Part shown: positions 35,701 to 46,651 of the stretch, in pieces | Layout of the letters: the number at the start of each line of letters is the position of its first letter | How positions within the stretch are numbered: position 1 is the stretch's first letter | Origin: Scilla litardierei | Lineage: Eukaryota > Streptophyta > Magnoliopsida > Asparagales > Asparagaceae | DNA length: 64,000 nt | Assembly (NCBI GenBank): GCA_030789695.1 | Contig: CM061139.1 | Span: forward strand, 199,117,641 to 199,181,640 | Direction: 5' to 3' | The notes under the pieces: generated by a model | The model's database searches: none | Told to the model about the DNA's origin: nothing | What the model saw: the letters and a program-made list of their open reading frames with translations, nothing else | Program-made: the position numbers and the translations under genes

Positions 35701-38700
35701 TGTTGCTTGGGTTTTTGGGTGGTGATGGGGGGTTTTGGGGGGGTTTTTTGGGTTAGGATGAATGATAGAACGTTGCCACATGGGACAAACCCGATCAATC
35801 ACCCCTCACCCGATCAATCACCCCTTAAATGAAGTGTGTGTGTGTGTGTGTCCAACTTGTCCCAAAAATTTAGTACATTTTTTTCCTACTGTTTTCTAAT
35901 TTTCTACAATTCTTTGTAAATTTTCAAAAAAAAAATCACAAAATTCATAGCATGTTCATCATCTTTTCCCTTTCCACACATCGATCCAAAACCCTAACCA
36001 TACACCCCATTGCCACCTTCACAAGAGAGTCCTCTGCTAAGTCATTGTTACCTCCCGTCTCAATCACCACCGTCATCTACACCTTTTAGAACTATGCTTT
36101 CCTCTTCTTTATCATTATTGATTGTTAACATCAATGATGACTTCAATCATTGTCGTTTCTTGAAGCCTTATAGGAGATCTACGAGGCCAAAGCAAACATT
36201 GCAACCATACATCGATTACGTTGGAGACGAGATTGGTTCCAATCTCACAGTGGAGAGTTCAACGGCACTGATCCAGACGAACATGAGATAGGCTCAGGTC
36301 TGAGCCAATACTATTCACAACTAAGTTCCAACCGATCCCAGATGTCCTAAGTCGCCTGAGCCGACTACTACAGCGCAACTTCCTAATTTTTGCTTATTTT
36401 CTGAAACTTCTTGTGGTTGAACAGTAACATGAGCCAATTATTGAGTATTTTAAGCCTATTTGGACCCTTTTCAACCAATTTGCAAGTAGTTTGAATCAAA
36501 TTAAGCCAGATTCGAGCCTTTTGCAATTTTATGCCAATTTATGTGATATAATGAGTGATGCTATAAGTGTAACTACTATCACTTTGAAGGTATATTTAAT
36601 AGCAATGATTCACATGTATTCTTTTTTAAAATATTATGTTGATCGTTATTCATATAAGGATTGAAAGTTTTGTCTAGGACATCTTTTTTCTCGTTTCGAC
36701 CTGATAGACGACAGGAAGAAGCTGAATGATGAATACAAGTTAGATGTGAATGATATACTGACAACTTTCGAGATTATCAAAATTAGTCATGAATGAAAGT
36801 TATGCTTCAGCACTGGTATCCCTCAAGATGTCTACCAATTCATTTTTCGTCACACTCAGCACATCCTGAAATAGAGCCACAAATGAACCCATCTAAGATT
36901 TCAACAAGCTTGTTCAAATACTTCATTATACGATCAAATTGTACAAAAGGGCATCAATAGCCTAAATGGAATTCTATGCTTGGGCCTGAGTTAAAGCCAC
37001 AGATTGAGTCAAAAACATGCAGAACCAGAAGTATAGGCCGAGCATACAGAACCAAAGCTTGAACCTAAGCTTGAGACTGAGTTAAAGGTTCATATTCAGC
37101 AACAAGTTGATCTTAAGATAGAACATTTTAAGTCTGATTCAGATCCTCCTCTACCTACCAATCAGTAGTTCACGTTTATTTTTAGCTATTTAGCCTTTCC
37201 TTTGAAATATGCATGCCAAGGTAATCACTCAAGTTTTTTGTTTTTATGTTTGGTTAATTTTTAAAAAACTATATTGATATTCCACTGTTTTCCAAAATAC
37301 TATCATGCACACAAAAAATAAAAAAACTACACTGAACTTTGCTTTTCACAAAATACTACCTCTAACATTGTTAACAGAAGACTACCTCAATCTTTCCAAA
37401 CATTGTCAAATTACTTCCTCCAATATTTTTATAAATTCAAATACTATCTCAATCTTTAATTAACATCTTATAAAACTACCTCTATTTTATAACGACATAG
37501 AAGTGATATTTTGGAAAAAGCATAGTTCAAAGTAGTTTCCTAATAGTTTAAAAATTCAAGGTAGTATTTTAGGTAAATGGTGAAACATAAAAGTATTTTG
37601 TTCAAATTAGCCTTTATGTTTTTTAAAAATGGAGCACAAGTTTTTTGCCAAGAAGGGGAGATTTGATGGACGATAAAGAAACTTTGAAGCAAAAATAGAT
37701 CAGGTCATTGCGGAGAACCAATCAAAAGATAATCATTTTAGCTATTTTAAGCTGTTTAGTTTATTTCAAATTAAAATACATATGTTATGTAGGTAGACTA
37801 AATATGCTTCTAGAACCTTCTTTTATTATTCATTTTATTTTGTATATTTTATGTCAGCACATGTTATGCATGTAGATCTGCCTATAGATAGGCTTATACT
37901 TAGAAATTATTGCTCAGTAAAATGAAGATAATGACTTAAGTTTTGAGAGAAATCTCTCCTAAATTTCTTAAAAATTTCATTGCGTGTGAGATGCTTGTGG
38001 GGGCATTGTGTGAGATTACTAGGAGTGAGGTCCAAGTAGGAGTGAGGTCCAAGTTATCTGTGAGTTTATTATTTTCCAAATCCCTTATATCCATAATTTC
38101 TTTCCCAAATCCCACCACCTTAGAACCATATATATTACCTTCTGTTGTCCGTTCCCAACCATTTTCCATTATATTTCCATATTTATTTGCATACCAAAAT
38201 ATGATCTAATCTGCTATCGCCTATTTGTAGTCTTTATCAGCAATCTGTTACTTTATACTTCTCAATATTTCAATCAAATAGAATAAATAGCCACAAGCAG
38301 AATATGCCAAGGAAAAATACATTGCATAGATGGCTAAATTGGAAAATTGCTTTACAGCATTAAGTGATCAAAGGACACTTGCCAAGGAATTTTAAAAAAA
38401 AGACAATATGAGCAGCCCTGCTTTATGTGTCATAATGTTGCAAATTGAGAACCACAACTCCAAAAAAAGAGTGACTAAAATGATAATGACGAGTGGACAA
38501 TGAAACAGCAAAATGCTAAAACATAGGATAAGAAATGGGTACGCCGATAAGAAGTTAGAGGTAGACATGATCCAGAACTAAATGAGGGAGCATTGCTGGG
38601 GATGTCTATGCATGTCAAGAGGGCTAATATTATGATACCAAAGGATGGTGATTCATATGATCTTATTTGATGAAGCAAATGACTTGGGGAATACCTAATG

Positions 38701-41700
38701 ACCAGGGATTAAACGATCAAAAAGGATGTGTCAGTTATTAATTTAACAAGGAGACTCTTTAAGAAAGACGAATGGATATTCAAGTAGCATGCTCAAAGAT
38801 TAGTAATAAACGATTTGTTATACTGTTGTTGTTGATGTTGGTGGTGGTGGTGGTGGTCATGTGTATTGGTGTTGGTGTTTTTTTTCTGCGCGTCGCTAGA
38901 AAGCACAACCATAACAAAATACGAAACTGAACACATCAAGAAAATAAATGCTATAATTATTCCACTCATTCGATAGCAATCAGGGAAAGATTCAACTGGG
39001 TAGCTATACAATACTACTGCATTTAGAATGAAATTTCCACATTCTACAAACTCCTCCATGCCTATCCTAGACAGGATTTGCTACAATGCTGTACCTCCAG
39101 ATTCAGTAAGTAGTTCCCACAAGTACATTATATTAGCTAAAAATCTATGGTGTTGCCCTCAAATATCATGTGCAATCCATGCAACAAGCTCTTGAAGTTG
39201 GCCAAGAGAAAGCATTCAACTGTGTGCTCGTGCATAAAAACAAAGCATAATAATGGACATAAGTGACAATTTTATGTAGATTACATTAGTGCGCCACTGT
39301 TAAATCTAATGAGTTGGGTTAACTCACCATTCAAGTCGAATGATGCTAACTAGAAGTACAAGTAATCCCCAACACGTCGAGCAAGAGATAAAGTATTTAG
39401 CTATGTATACTCTTAAAGTACACAAACCTCAATATTGACATATAAATATCAAAAAAAACGCTCAATTGGAGGCTTAGAAATCTCAGAAATTCACTGTAAA
39501 AGGTATTCTTTACCTGCACTTTCTTTACTGTCACAATGGGTAAAATTGCAGTTAACAAAATATGAAATGAAGTGTTTGTGCTTGCTCCCTCATTATTTAT
39601 AACCTTTTACTAAATCAAATTAAATACAGAAACAAATCGGAGTAAACATCAAAAAGTACTTTGACATGAATAATATCCAAAAATCACACCAGTCGCCTTA
39701 TTGCAACACAAGAGAATTCAATTGGATGGTATGTAGTAGCAACTATACTGAGCATATAAATCGTTTCGCAAAATTGGATAACACAACCTCCAGCAGGGGA
39801 GAACCCACGCAATGCCAATTATGGACCCACGTAATGCCAATTATGGGTATCTACCTACACTGGATTTTTGCGAAAATTTCAATGAATAGGATGAATTACA
39901 AAGTTTCAACAAAATGTTTTGAAGTTTTAAATAGGTTGGCTACAAAAGAAGTTTATATGTAACTCTTGGCCCAGTTGGTAAGCCTTTGAGATTAGCTTCT
40001 GAATGTGCTAGGTTCTTCTGAATGTGCTAGGTTCAACTCATGGTGATAGCATTTTCTTTTCTTCTCTTTTTCCCCCGCCCGCAATCATAGTGCTCTGATG
40101 CTCTCATAACTCCAAAGAATGTTGAATAATTGAAAGATTAAACATAATCCTAATTAGGAATAAGATGTGATAATATCTATACGATTATAATATATTCCTA
40201 ATTGGGGTATAAGCATCTTAGTTTTTCTCAATCTTTGAATTGTAGATCTCCATTTCCTTAAGCCAATCTTTCTAGTATCCAGTTAGATGTCAAAACTTTA
40301 ATTTTTTTAATTAAAAATGTTCATTTTAAATAATTTCATCGACTCGTCCAAAGCTCAACGGTTTCACATGAATACAACTTTTGTGATGGGTAGTCCAACG
40401 GGTAAACCCCAGTGGATTTTGATTTAGGTTTTTAGAATGTGAAGATCAAAATGAACGATTCTGATCTTCCAAAAAATAAGAGAGGATAAGGTGCATATGT
40501 GGCTTAGCCACATATGATTATATATATACATACACACACAACTTCACCTAAAATTTAGTGCAATGTTTTCTAAAATTTCTAAATTTTCTGTAAATTTTCA
40601 AAAAACACACAAAATGCTTGAAGTGTTCGTCATCTTTTTCCTTTGAACCCCCCATCTAAAACCCTAATTGTACACCCCATTGCCACCCTTACAACAAAGC
40701 CCTCAGCTAATTCAACATTGCCTCCCGTCTCTATCACCACATCATCTTCACCTATTAGATTTATGTTTTCCTCTTCTTTATCATTATCAATCATCACTGT
40801 CAATGACGAACGCAATCCTTGTCATCTCTTGAAGCCTTACAGAAGATCTGCGAGGCCGAAGCTGACATTGCAACCATACGTCGATTACGTTGGAGGCGAG
40901 ATTGGTTTAATCTCATTGTGGAGACGTCATTGATCGAGTCGAACACAAGGTCGGCTCATGCCCGAGCCAATAATGTTCACAACTTAGGTCCAAGCCGATC
41001 CCAGCTGTCCTAAATTGCCCGAGCCAACTACTATAGCGCAACGTCTTAATTTTTGCTTATTTTTTGAAATTTCTTGTGTTTTAACAGTAACATGAGCCAA
41101 TTGTTGGGCATTTGAAGCCTATTTGGATGCTTTTGGACCCTTTTCAACCAATTTGTGTGTAGTTTGAAGCAGATTAAGCCAGATTCAAGCATTTTACAAT
41201 TTTATGCCAGTTAATGGGATATAATGAGTGATGGTATAAGTGTAACTATGATCATTTTGAATGTATATTTAACAACAATGATTCACATGTATTCTTTTTT
41301 TAAGATATGTTGATCGTCATTCCTATAAGGATTGGGAGTTTCATCTAGAGCATTTTTTTTCTCGTTTTGACCTGACAGATGACAGATGACAGGAAATAGC
41401 TGAATGTAAAATATAAGTTAGATGGAAAACCTTAAGAATGATGGACTGACAACTTCTGGGATTATCAGAATTAGTCACAAATGAAAGTTAAGCTTCGGCA
41501 TTGGTATCCCTCAATATGTCGAACAATTTATTCTTCATCACTCAGCACAGCCTGAAAGAGAGTCACAAATAGACCCATCTAAGATGTTCAACAAGCTTGT
41601 TCCAATCCTTCATGATATGATCAAATTGTACAAAAGGACATCAATAGCCTAAATGGAATTCTATGCATGGGAGTGAATTAAAGACATGGCTTGAGTCAAA

Positions 41701-44700
41701 GCATGCAGAACCAGGAGTATAGGCCGAGCATACAGCACCAAAGCTTGAGCCTAAGCTCGAGACTGAGTTAAAGTTTCATATCAAACAAGTTGATTTTAAG
41801 CTAGAACATATTAAGTTTGTGATTCAGATTCTCCTCTACCTACCAATCAGGGGCGGACCTGAAGCTATCATTGTGGGTGCACGGGCCCCCACACAAATTT
41901 TGGAAATTTTTGTTCCCATGTGAAGAAGTTTGCAGCTCAGTAAGAATTTATAATTTATAGCCGATATTAGACAGAACGAAAGAAACAGGCCCCCATACAA
42001 TTATAGCGGCTTTTAATTGCTTTGAATTGTCACACCGAACGGGGCCCATCAATTAAATGGGCAAGGGCCTGAGTAAGGTTAAGGGGGGAAAAGAGAGTGT
42101 GGGAACTGTCACATCAAACTCATATTAGCAGTTCGTTTTCTTCCCAGTTTGAATTACCATCTTTCTCCTTCTGTGTTATGTCTCCAAAAAATTCAAACTA
42201 CGGGAGTTCTTCAAACGCCTCAGGGTTTTCGTTTCTCTTCACTAGTGAGTCCTTATTGCTACCTACCCTTTTTTACTATGTAGAATCTCTCTCCAATAGA
42301 TCATATTTCTCTATTATTCCATAAAATTGAATATCTTTGATTATTAATTGTTGCCTGGAGCCTAATTGGGAATATATCATAAACCAAGGTTTTAGTGATT
42401 ATTTTAAGTTATGCATATGATTTTTGGTAGATGGAACCAGTTTCATGTCAATTATTTCTTCTGTAAATATTTTGTAGAAAAATTATGAATTTCGCACAAT
42501 TATTAAATTTTAGGGGAGCTTGCAACGGCAAGTCTTTCTGTTGGCACTTGGCACATGGCAAGAACCCGCTAGTCGGTTGAAAGAGAACTGATGTAGCCTA
42601 CATCATCAACAATTAAAACTTATTAATACTAAGCATACCGTAGGAATAAAATAAATGCAGTTTTATACAGAAACACACCTAAGCAATTGTTTGTTTGGTC
42701 CCTTTGTTTGGTCACTTGATGTACATACCCTGGCTTCCAGCATAGAACAGTTCCCCCAATCTTACAAAATTATACACATGTGTATCGTCCACAAGCAAAG
42801 AGTTGGCCAACAATGCAAAATCAGAATATATTTCAAGGAATTTTATGTAAAATAAAACATGTACAATTCGTATGGTTATGCACCTTGTCTCTACATCTCC
42901 CACTGACAATAGCAATGGGGAAAATCTGGCTACATCCATCATTACAGCTCTCACCACAGCTCTCATTTGGTGTATCCGCCGGTTTTTAGGCTTATCACAT
43001 TAGCCTTGACTTTACCGATTTCAACCGCAAAAGTAGAGAGCATTTTCTATGTGAAGACACGACTATGCAATCGATTGGCGGATGAGTGGCTTAATGATTG
43101 TTTGATAACATTCATTGAGAAAGAAGTTTTTGATCAAATTTCGAATAAAGATATCATGCAGTATTATCAGAATATGCAACTACGGAGAAGATTGTTGTAA
43201 TGTATTTTTTTTAATTTTAATTTTAATAATATTATTTTTTTAGTTTATATTAAATTGTGACCCCACAATTACAAAGGCCTGGTTCCGCCACTGCTACCAA
43301 TCAGTAGGTTTCACATTCATTTTTAGCTATTTTATCCTTTCCTTTGAAATATACATGCCAATGTAATCGCTCGAGTTTTTTGTTTTTATGTTTGGCTAAT
43401 TTTTTTAAAAACTTCATTGAATTTCATTGTTTTTCCAAAATACTATCATGCACAAAATAACAAAAAAATATTCTGAACTTCGTTTTTTCCAAAATACTAC
43501 TACCTCTAATATTGTTAGCATAAAACTAGCTAGATCTTTCTAATCATTCTCGAATTACTTTCTCCAATATTTTTATAAATCTCAAAAAATGTCTCTCTTT
43601 AAATATCATCTTATAAAACTACATCTATTTTATAATGATATAGATGTAATATTTTGAAAAAAACAAAGTTCAAAGTAATTTTTTGATAGTCTGAAAATTC
43701 AGGGCAGTATTTTAGGGAAATGGCGAAACATAAAAGTATTTTTTAGATTATTCTTTATGTTTCTTAAAACTGGATAACAAGTTTTTTTCCCAACAAGAGG
43801 AGATTTGATGAAGGATAAAGAAACTTTGAAGCAGAGGTAGATCAGGTCATTAAGGAAAACCAATAAAAAGATAATAATTTTAGTTATTTTAAGCTATTTA
43901 GTTTATTTCAAATAAACATACATTTGTTATGTAGGTAGACTAAATATGCTTCTAGAACCTTCTTTTATTATTCATTTTTATTTTATGTCAGCACATGTTA
44001 TGCATGTAGATCTGCCTATTGATAGGCTTATACTTAAGAAATTATTAATGAGTTAAATGAAGAGAATGGATTAAGTTTTGAGTAAAATCCTAAATTTCTT
44101 AAAAATTTCATTGTATGTGAGATGCGTGTGGGAGTGTCAGGTGAGATTACTAGGAGTGAGGTCCAAGTTACCTGTACATTTATTTATAATTTAACCATTC
44201 AATCCTTAGATCCATAATTTCTTTCCCAAATCCCTTATATCCATAATTTCTTTCCCAAATCCCACCCCCTTAGAACCATATATATTACCTTCTGTTGCCC
44301 ATTCCCAACCATTTTCCATGATATTTCTATATTTATTTGCATACCAAAATATGATCTAATCTGATATCACCTATTGTAGTCTTTATCGGCAATTCGTTAC
44401 TTTATACTTCTCAATATTTCAATCAAATAGAATAAATAGCCACAAGCAGAAAATGACAAGGAAAAAATACATTGCATAGATGGCTAAATTGGAAATAGGA
44501 CATATGCTTTACAGCATTATGTGTTCAAATGATACTAACAAATGAATTTTTTTTTTAAATGACAATATGAACAGCCCTGCTTTATGTGTCCTAATGTTGC
44601 AAATTCATAACCACAACGCCAAAAAATAGTGTGACTGAAATGATAATGACGAGTGGATGATGAAATAGTAAAATGCTAAAACATAGAATAAGAAATGGGT

Positions 44701-45307
44701 ACGCCCATAAGAAGTTAGAGGTAGACACAATCCAGAACTAAATGAGGGATCATTGCTGGGGATGTCTATGGATGTCAAGATGGCTAATATTATGATAGTT
44801 GATATTGCAATACGGATGGGGCTTCATATGATCTTATTTAATGAAGCGAATGACTTGGTGAATACCTAATGACCATGGATTAAAATGATCAAAAAGGATG
44901 CGTCAGTTATTAATGGGCCGTCAAATTATTAGGTATTTCAAAATTTGCAATCACCTTCCAAGCACAGTGGCGAGAGTATTGAGGTAAGTATCGATCATCT
45001 GCTCCCTCGTGGGCGCCGGATCTTTGGGGAACTCCATAACAATCAGCCAGTGGTTGTAATCGCAGCCCGGCAGCATAATCGTCTCCCTGGGCTCGTTGTT
45101 ACCGCTGCTGCTGACGGCCATCGCTTTCACGACCGCTCGATTCGAGGTTCTCATGGCCGGCTGCTTCTTGAGGGAGATATGAGCGAGGGGGTTTCGGCGG
45201 AGAGGAGAGATGATAGATGAAGATGGGAGCGACTTAGTGTTTGATATTGAGGATTGGATTGGGACTTTGAGGTGGATGGAAGAGGATGAGAAAGTTAGGG
45301 TCGCCAT
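21493..45307 (-). CDS. MORF9: MORF9-like plastid RNA-editing factor (four coding exons)
   Basis: CDS join: 45307-44955, 21990-21893, 21808-21743, 21665-21493 on the minus strand, 690 bases, 229 residues. All three junctions are GT-AG and keep phase. Residues 1 to about 60 are rich in Ser, Thr and basic residues with few acids, which fits a plastid transit peptide. Residues about 75-200 form the MORF/DAG domain: [67 protein letters not shown] and [12 protein letters not shown]. The tail is Arg-rich ([15 protein letters not shown]). MORF proteins bind PPR editing factors and each other for C-to-U editing; MORF9 and MORF2 act in plastids. The sequence resembles MORF9 rather than mitochondrial MORFs, from family knowledge. 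The ATG at 45307 was chosen over an upstream in-frame ATG (45403) because a TATA box lies between them. The coding exons are intact, but intron 1 is 22,964 bp. Confidence 0.93.
22001..24060. other. Intron sequence, no gene supported
   Basis: A MITE-like start, GGCCCTGTTTGGC, is at about 22382, but I cannot find a matching inverted end. 23640-23960 is rich in CATGCA and CACA words (low complexity). Nothing else is recognised. Confidence 0.45.
24066..26657 (-). mobile_element. Non-autonomous gag-only LTR retrotransposon with target duplication
   Basis: The LTRs at 24066-24379 and 26282-26657 are flanked by CTAAC (24061-24065 and 26658-26662). The primer-binding site TGGTATCAGAGC (initiator tRNA-Met type) reads on the minus strand at 26278-26267, three bases inside the 5' LTR. 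The 1.9-kb interior holds only gag remnants, with no protease, RT or integrase. It would need enzymes from another element. The right LTR carries an extra tandem copy of ATCAATTTTCTCTCAAAAATAGCC. Confidence 0.9.
24855..26256 (-). pseudogene. Gag of the 2.6-kb LTR element
   Basis: A start at 26256 ([17 protein letters not shown]) lies just inside the primer site, and the frame meets a stop about 37 codons later. The Retrotrans_gag core is in 25130-24855 ([46 protein letters not shown]). Between them lies a short tandem repeat (25690-25840, GGGCGACAGCCCCTGTAGGG type) and acidic low-complexity coding. Several breaks; not functional. Confidence 0.8.
26736..26782. repeat. Poly-C tract followed by CA microsatellite
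   Basis: About 27 C in a row and then CACACACACACACA. Lengths are likely variable and prone to sequencing error. Confidence 0.9.
26783..27565. other. Intron sequence, nothing recognised
   Basis: AT-rich sequence between the microsatellite and the MULE. No open frame, repeat or terminal structure was identified. Confidence 0.5.
27566..27790 (+). repeat. MULE left terminal inverted repeat with hairpin array
   Basis: Matches the reverse complement of 34317-34507. Its inner part holds three copies of the 23-base palindrome GGACGCGGTTT(G/C)AAACCGCGTCC spaced by AATTTGAAATTT. Confidence 0.88.
28421..30704 (+). pseudogene. MULE-borne plant mobile domain (PMD) protein
   Basis: Exons inferred from GT-AG sites: 28421-28498, 28595-29232, 29309-29479, 29573-29974, 30060-30704. 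Family landmarks of the PMD (MAIN/MAIL1-like, aminotransferase-like) fold include [76 protein letters not shown] and [15 protein letters not shown] at 28787-28789, a frameshift near 28860-28890 and a TGA at 29579-29581 break it. The last exon encodes Gln/Tyr/Gly-rich repeats (YTGYE and QYQ units). An intron in the 5' UTR ends at CTCGCAG just before the ATG. PMD genes are known passengers of MULE and gypsy elements; the biochemical role is unknown. Confidence 0.85.
31036..31115. repeat. Variant palindromes between the two convergent MULE genes
   Basis: GGCCGCGGTTTGAAACCGCGGCC at 31039-31061 and a partial second copy near 31087-31109. It is the same design as the TIR hairpins with GGCC replacing GGAC arms. 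It lies downstream of the PMD stop and beyond the transposase 3' end. Confidence 0.75.
31258..34054 (-). pseudogene. MULE transposase (MuDR type) with SWIM zinc finger
   Basis: Exon 1 from ATG 34054 ([15 protein letters not shown]) ends at donor GTAAGT (33599). The acceptor GCAG at 33497 leads to exon 2 in phase. In order: N-terminal acidic region, MuDR DNA-binding region ([20 protein letters not shown]), DDE core with [18 protein letters not shown] and [10 protein letters not shown], and a SWIM finger ([17 protein letters not shown]). In-frame stops lie at 32925-32923 (TAA) and 32502-32500 (TGA). A frameshift near 31400 puts the C-terminal CCHC knuckle ([14 protein letters not shown]) in another frame (31465-31232). 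Cannot be active as written. Confidence 0.9.
34317..34507 (-). repeat. MULE right terminal inverted repeat with hairpin array
   Basis: Counterpart of 27566-27790 with two copies of the palindrome. A run of C at 34396-34404 differs in length from the left end. Confidence 0.88.
34880..38035 (+). mobile_element. Old, decayed LTR retrotransposon in intron 1
   Basis: 34890-35260 and 37668-38035 are clearly related direct repeats (shared ATTTAGTTTATTTCAAAT, TAGACTAAATA, CTTCTTTTAT.ATTCATTT blocks). A purine-rich tract, AAGAAGGGGAGA, lies just before the second copy, as expected for a plus-strand element. The interior has gag-like wording (EFNGTDPDE near 36257) but many stops and no enzyme domain. 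The lineage is not assigned. Confidence 0.6.
35344..38742. repeat. Segmental duplication, copy A
   Basis: Collinear and similar to 40361-44914 from GGTTTCACATGAATA to GTCAGTTATTAAT. It includes the interior and 3' LTR of the old LTR element and about 700 bp beyond the LTR, so it is a duplication of genomic DNA rather than two insertions. It keeps the empty hAT site CTACCAATCAG near 37157-37167. A G/T-rich low-complexity patch at 35640-35755 is specific to this copy. Confidence 0.85.
38743..40360. other. Spacer between duplicate copies
   Basis: Contains a GTTGTTGTTG / GGTGGTGGT microsatellite at 38820-38856. No coding sequence or other repeat was recognised. Confidence 0.5.
41848..43293 (+). 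mobile_element. hAT transposon, internally deleted, with 8-bp target duplication
   Basis: The ends are CAGGGGCGGA and TTCCGCCACTG (inverted), flanked by CTACCAAT at 41840-41847 and 43294-43301. Eight-base duplications and CAGNGGCGG ends are hallmarks of hAT elements. Only the C-terminal transposase end is left, so it is non-autonomous. Confidence 0.92.
42967..43200 (+). pseudogene. hAT transposase C-terminal dimerization domain fragment
   Basis: The reading [50 protein letters not shown] matches the hAT C-terminal (Dimer_Tnp_hAT) region. The N-terminal BED finger and catalytic core are not present. It ends TAA at 43198-43200, near the element's right end as in intact elements. Confidence 0.88.
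44955..45307 (-). other. MORF9: MORF9-like exon 1 (transit peptide and start of MORF domain)
   Basis: 353 coding bases, 117 codons plus two. It ends GTGCTTGGAAG with the donor GTGATTGC at 44954. The split codon AG|C is completed by exon 2. If the donor is not used the frame meets TGA at once. Confidence 0.92.
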
Positions 45308-45366
45308 TAGAGACGCGAGAAATTGATACAGAGAAGGGGATAAGGTGAGTCCGAGGAAATGGTTGG

Positions 45367-45373
45367 ATTTATA
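45367..45373 (-). promoter_or_regulatory. TATA box of the MORF9-like gene
   Basis: TATAAAT on the minus strand (within CATTATAAATCC), 60 bases upstream of the ATG. This predicts a start site near 45340 and a short 5' UTR. The MITE at 45465-46098 begins about 92 bases upstream of it. Confidence 0.65.
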
Positions 45374-45464
45374 ATGTGAGTTTCTATTTTGCTCTGTGCA
45401 CATACCGGTTAAATTTTTACTATGTGAATATACGGATTAAATTACATTCGCTAAGTTTTTGATG

Positions 45465-46098
45465 GGGGAATTCACATAAAAATACATTAACGTTTGGGGC
45501 GTTTTCATATTAATACCCTGAACTTTTAAGTAGTACAAATCTATACCTTTCCATCTGTTTTGGCTAACGGCGTTAAATTATTCCCGTTTTGCCCTTGCAC
45601 GAAAACAAAAAAAATACTCTAACGTTTTGGGATAGTTTCAAACAAGTACCCTCCACCGACTGAGGGGGCGGCAGCGGCAGCGGCGCCCCCTCCCCCTCCG
45701 CGACCTCCGCGACTGAGGCGGAGGGGGAGGGCGCGCCGCCCCCCCTCCCCTGAAAAGAGGGGTCGGGGGAGGGGGGCGGCGCCCCCTCCCCCTCCGCGCA
45801 GTCGGCAGTGGCTGGGAGGGGGGCGGCGCCCCCCGCCCCCTTCTCCCCCGAAAACAGGTTGAGCCGTAGGGGTTGATGGGTATTAATATGAAATGTACAT
45901 TAAACGTTAGGGTATTTACTGAAAACTGACGTTGAGGGGTATAATCGTCCAAATTTCAGTAATTTAGACGGAAAATTAAAAAAAGGTATCAAGTTAAAAC
46001 CGGCGTATAACGTTTGGGTATAAATTTGTACAACTTAAAAGTTCAGGGTATTAACATGAAAACGCCACCAAACGTTAGGGTAGTTTTATGTGAATTCC
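45465..46098. mobile_element. MULE-type MITE in the MORF9-like promoter
   Basis: The inverted ends (GGAATTCACATAAAA, then GCGTTTTCAT and TTAATACCCTGAACTTTTAA on both sides, about 85 bp) are flanked by the 9-base duplication TTTTTGATG (45456-45464 and 46099-46107). The middle (45655-45850) is an unusual run of G+C-rich words such as GGGGGCGGCGCCCCCTCC. No coding capacity. Nine-base duplications point to the Mutator superfamily. Confidence 0.88.
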
Positions 46099-46107
46099 TT
46101 TTTGATG

Positions 46108-46651
46108 TGCACATCCCAGAATATCAAAAATACACATAAGCCAAAACACCGTAAATCATTTCCATGCTTTCTTTTGCGTAAACAATGGCTGCTCTAGTAC
46201 ACATACAATATATAAATTCATTTTAATTCCTAGAAAATTTAGTACACAAATGTACATAATGAATAATGAAAGATGATCCAAATCGTATTAAATTTCTTTC
46301 AAAAAAATTTAGGCCGAAAAACCCTAAATCTTTCAATCTCGCAGAACAGATTTAGAGCATGAACGATTTTAATGCACGAGCAATTTTAGGGCATGAAAAT
46401 CTCTCAAGAAATATACGACTCACTGTTGTATGTAAGAAATATTTGATATTCTTTGGAAAAACGCAAAACCAAGTAGTTTGCTTTTCGCGCGTTGGGAAAA
46501 TTTCAACCCGAATTCACATATATTCGCGATGAGCAAAATGGAAGGGATGTGCGTGGTGAGTAATTCGGTATGTGTGTGGAGTAATTTTGTTTAACGAGCT
46601 GTACGCGTGAGCAAAAAGGGATAGCATGTGTGCAGTGAGTAATGTGGTATG
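46108..46651. other. Upstream intergenic DNA, nothing recognised
   Basis: AT-rich, no coding region or repeat structure identified. It may contain distal promoter sequence of the MORF9-like gene now pushed away by the MITE. Confidence 0.4.

Larger units (their letters stand above)
40361..44914. repeat. Segmental duplication, copy B
   Basis: Matches 35344-38742 except for the hAT insertion (41848-43293 plus its 8-base duplication). Its right edge is 40 bases from the exon 1 donor at 44954, so the duplication lies at the very 5' end of intron 1. Two short matching ORFs (36010-36291 and 40643-40933) are remnants of the same decayed reading. Confidence 0.85.
21991..44954 (-). other. Giant intron 1 of the MORF9-like gene (22,964 bp)
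   Basis: Donor GTGATT at 44954 and acceptor TTTTCACAG at 21991. It contains, from low to high coordinates, a gag-only LTR element, a MULE with two genes, an old LTR element, two copies of a segmental duplication, and a hAT element. The assignment rests on the intact phase of the flanking exons and on their encoding adjacent parts of one protein domain. Confidence 0.88.

Noticed and set aside
35640..35755. Interstitial telomere repeat
   Set aside because: Words are GGGTTTTT, not TTTAGGG; treated as G/T low complexity.
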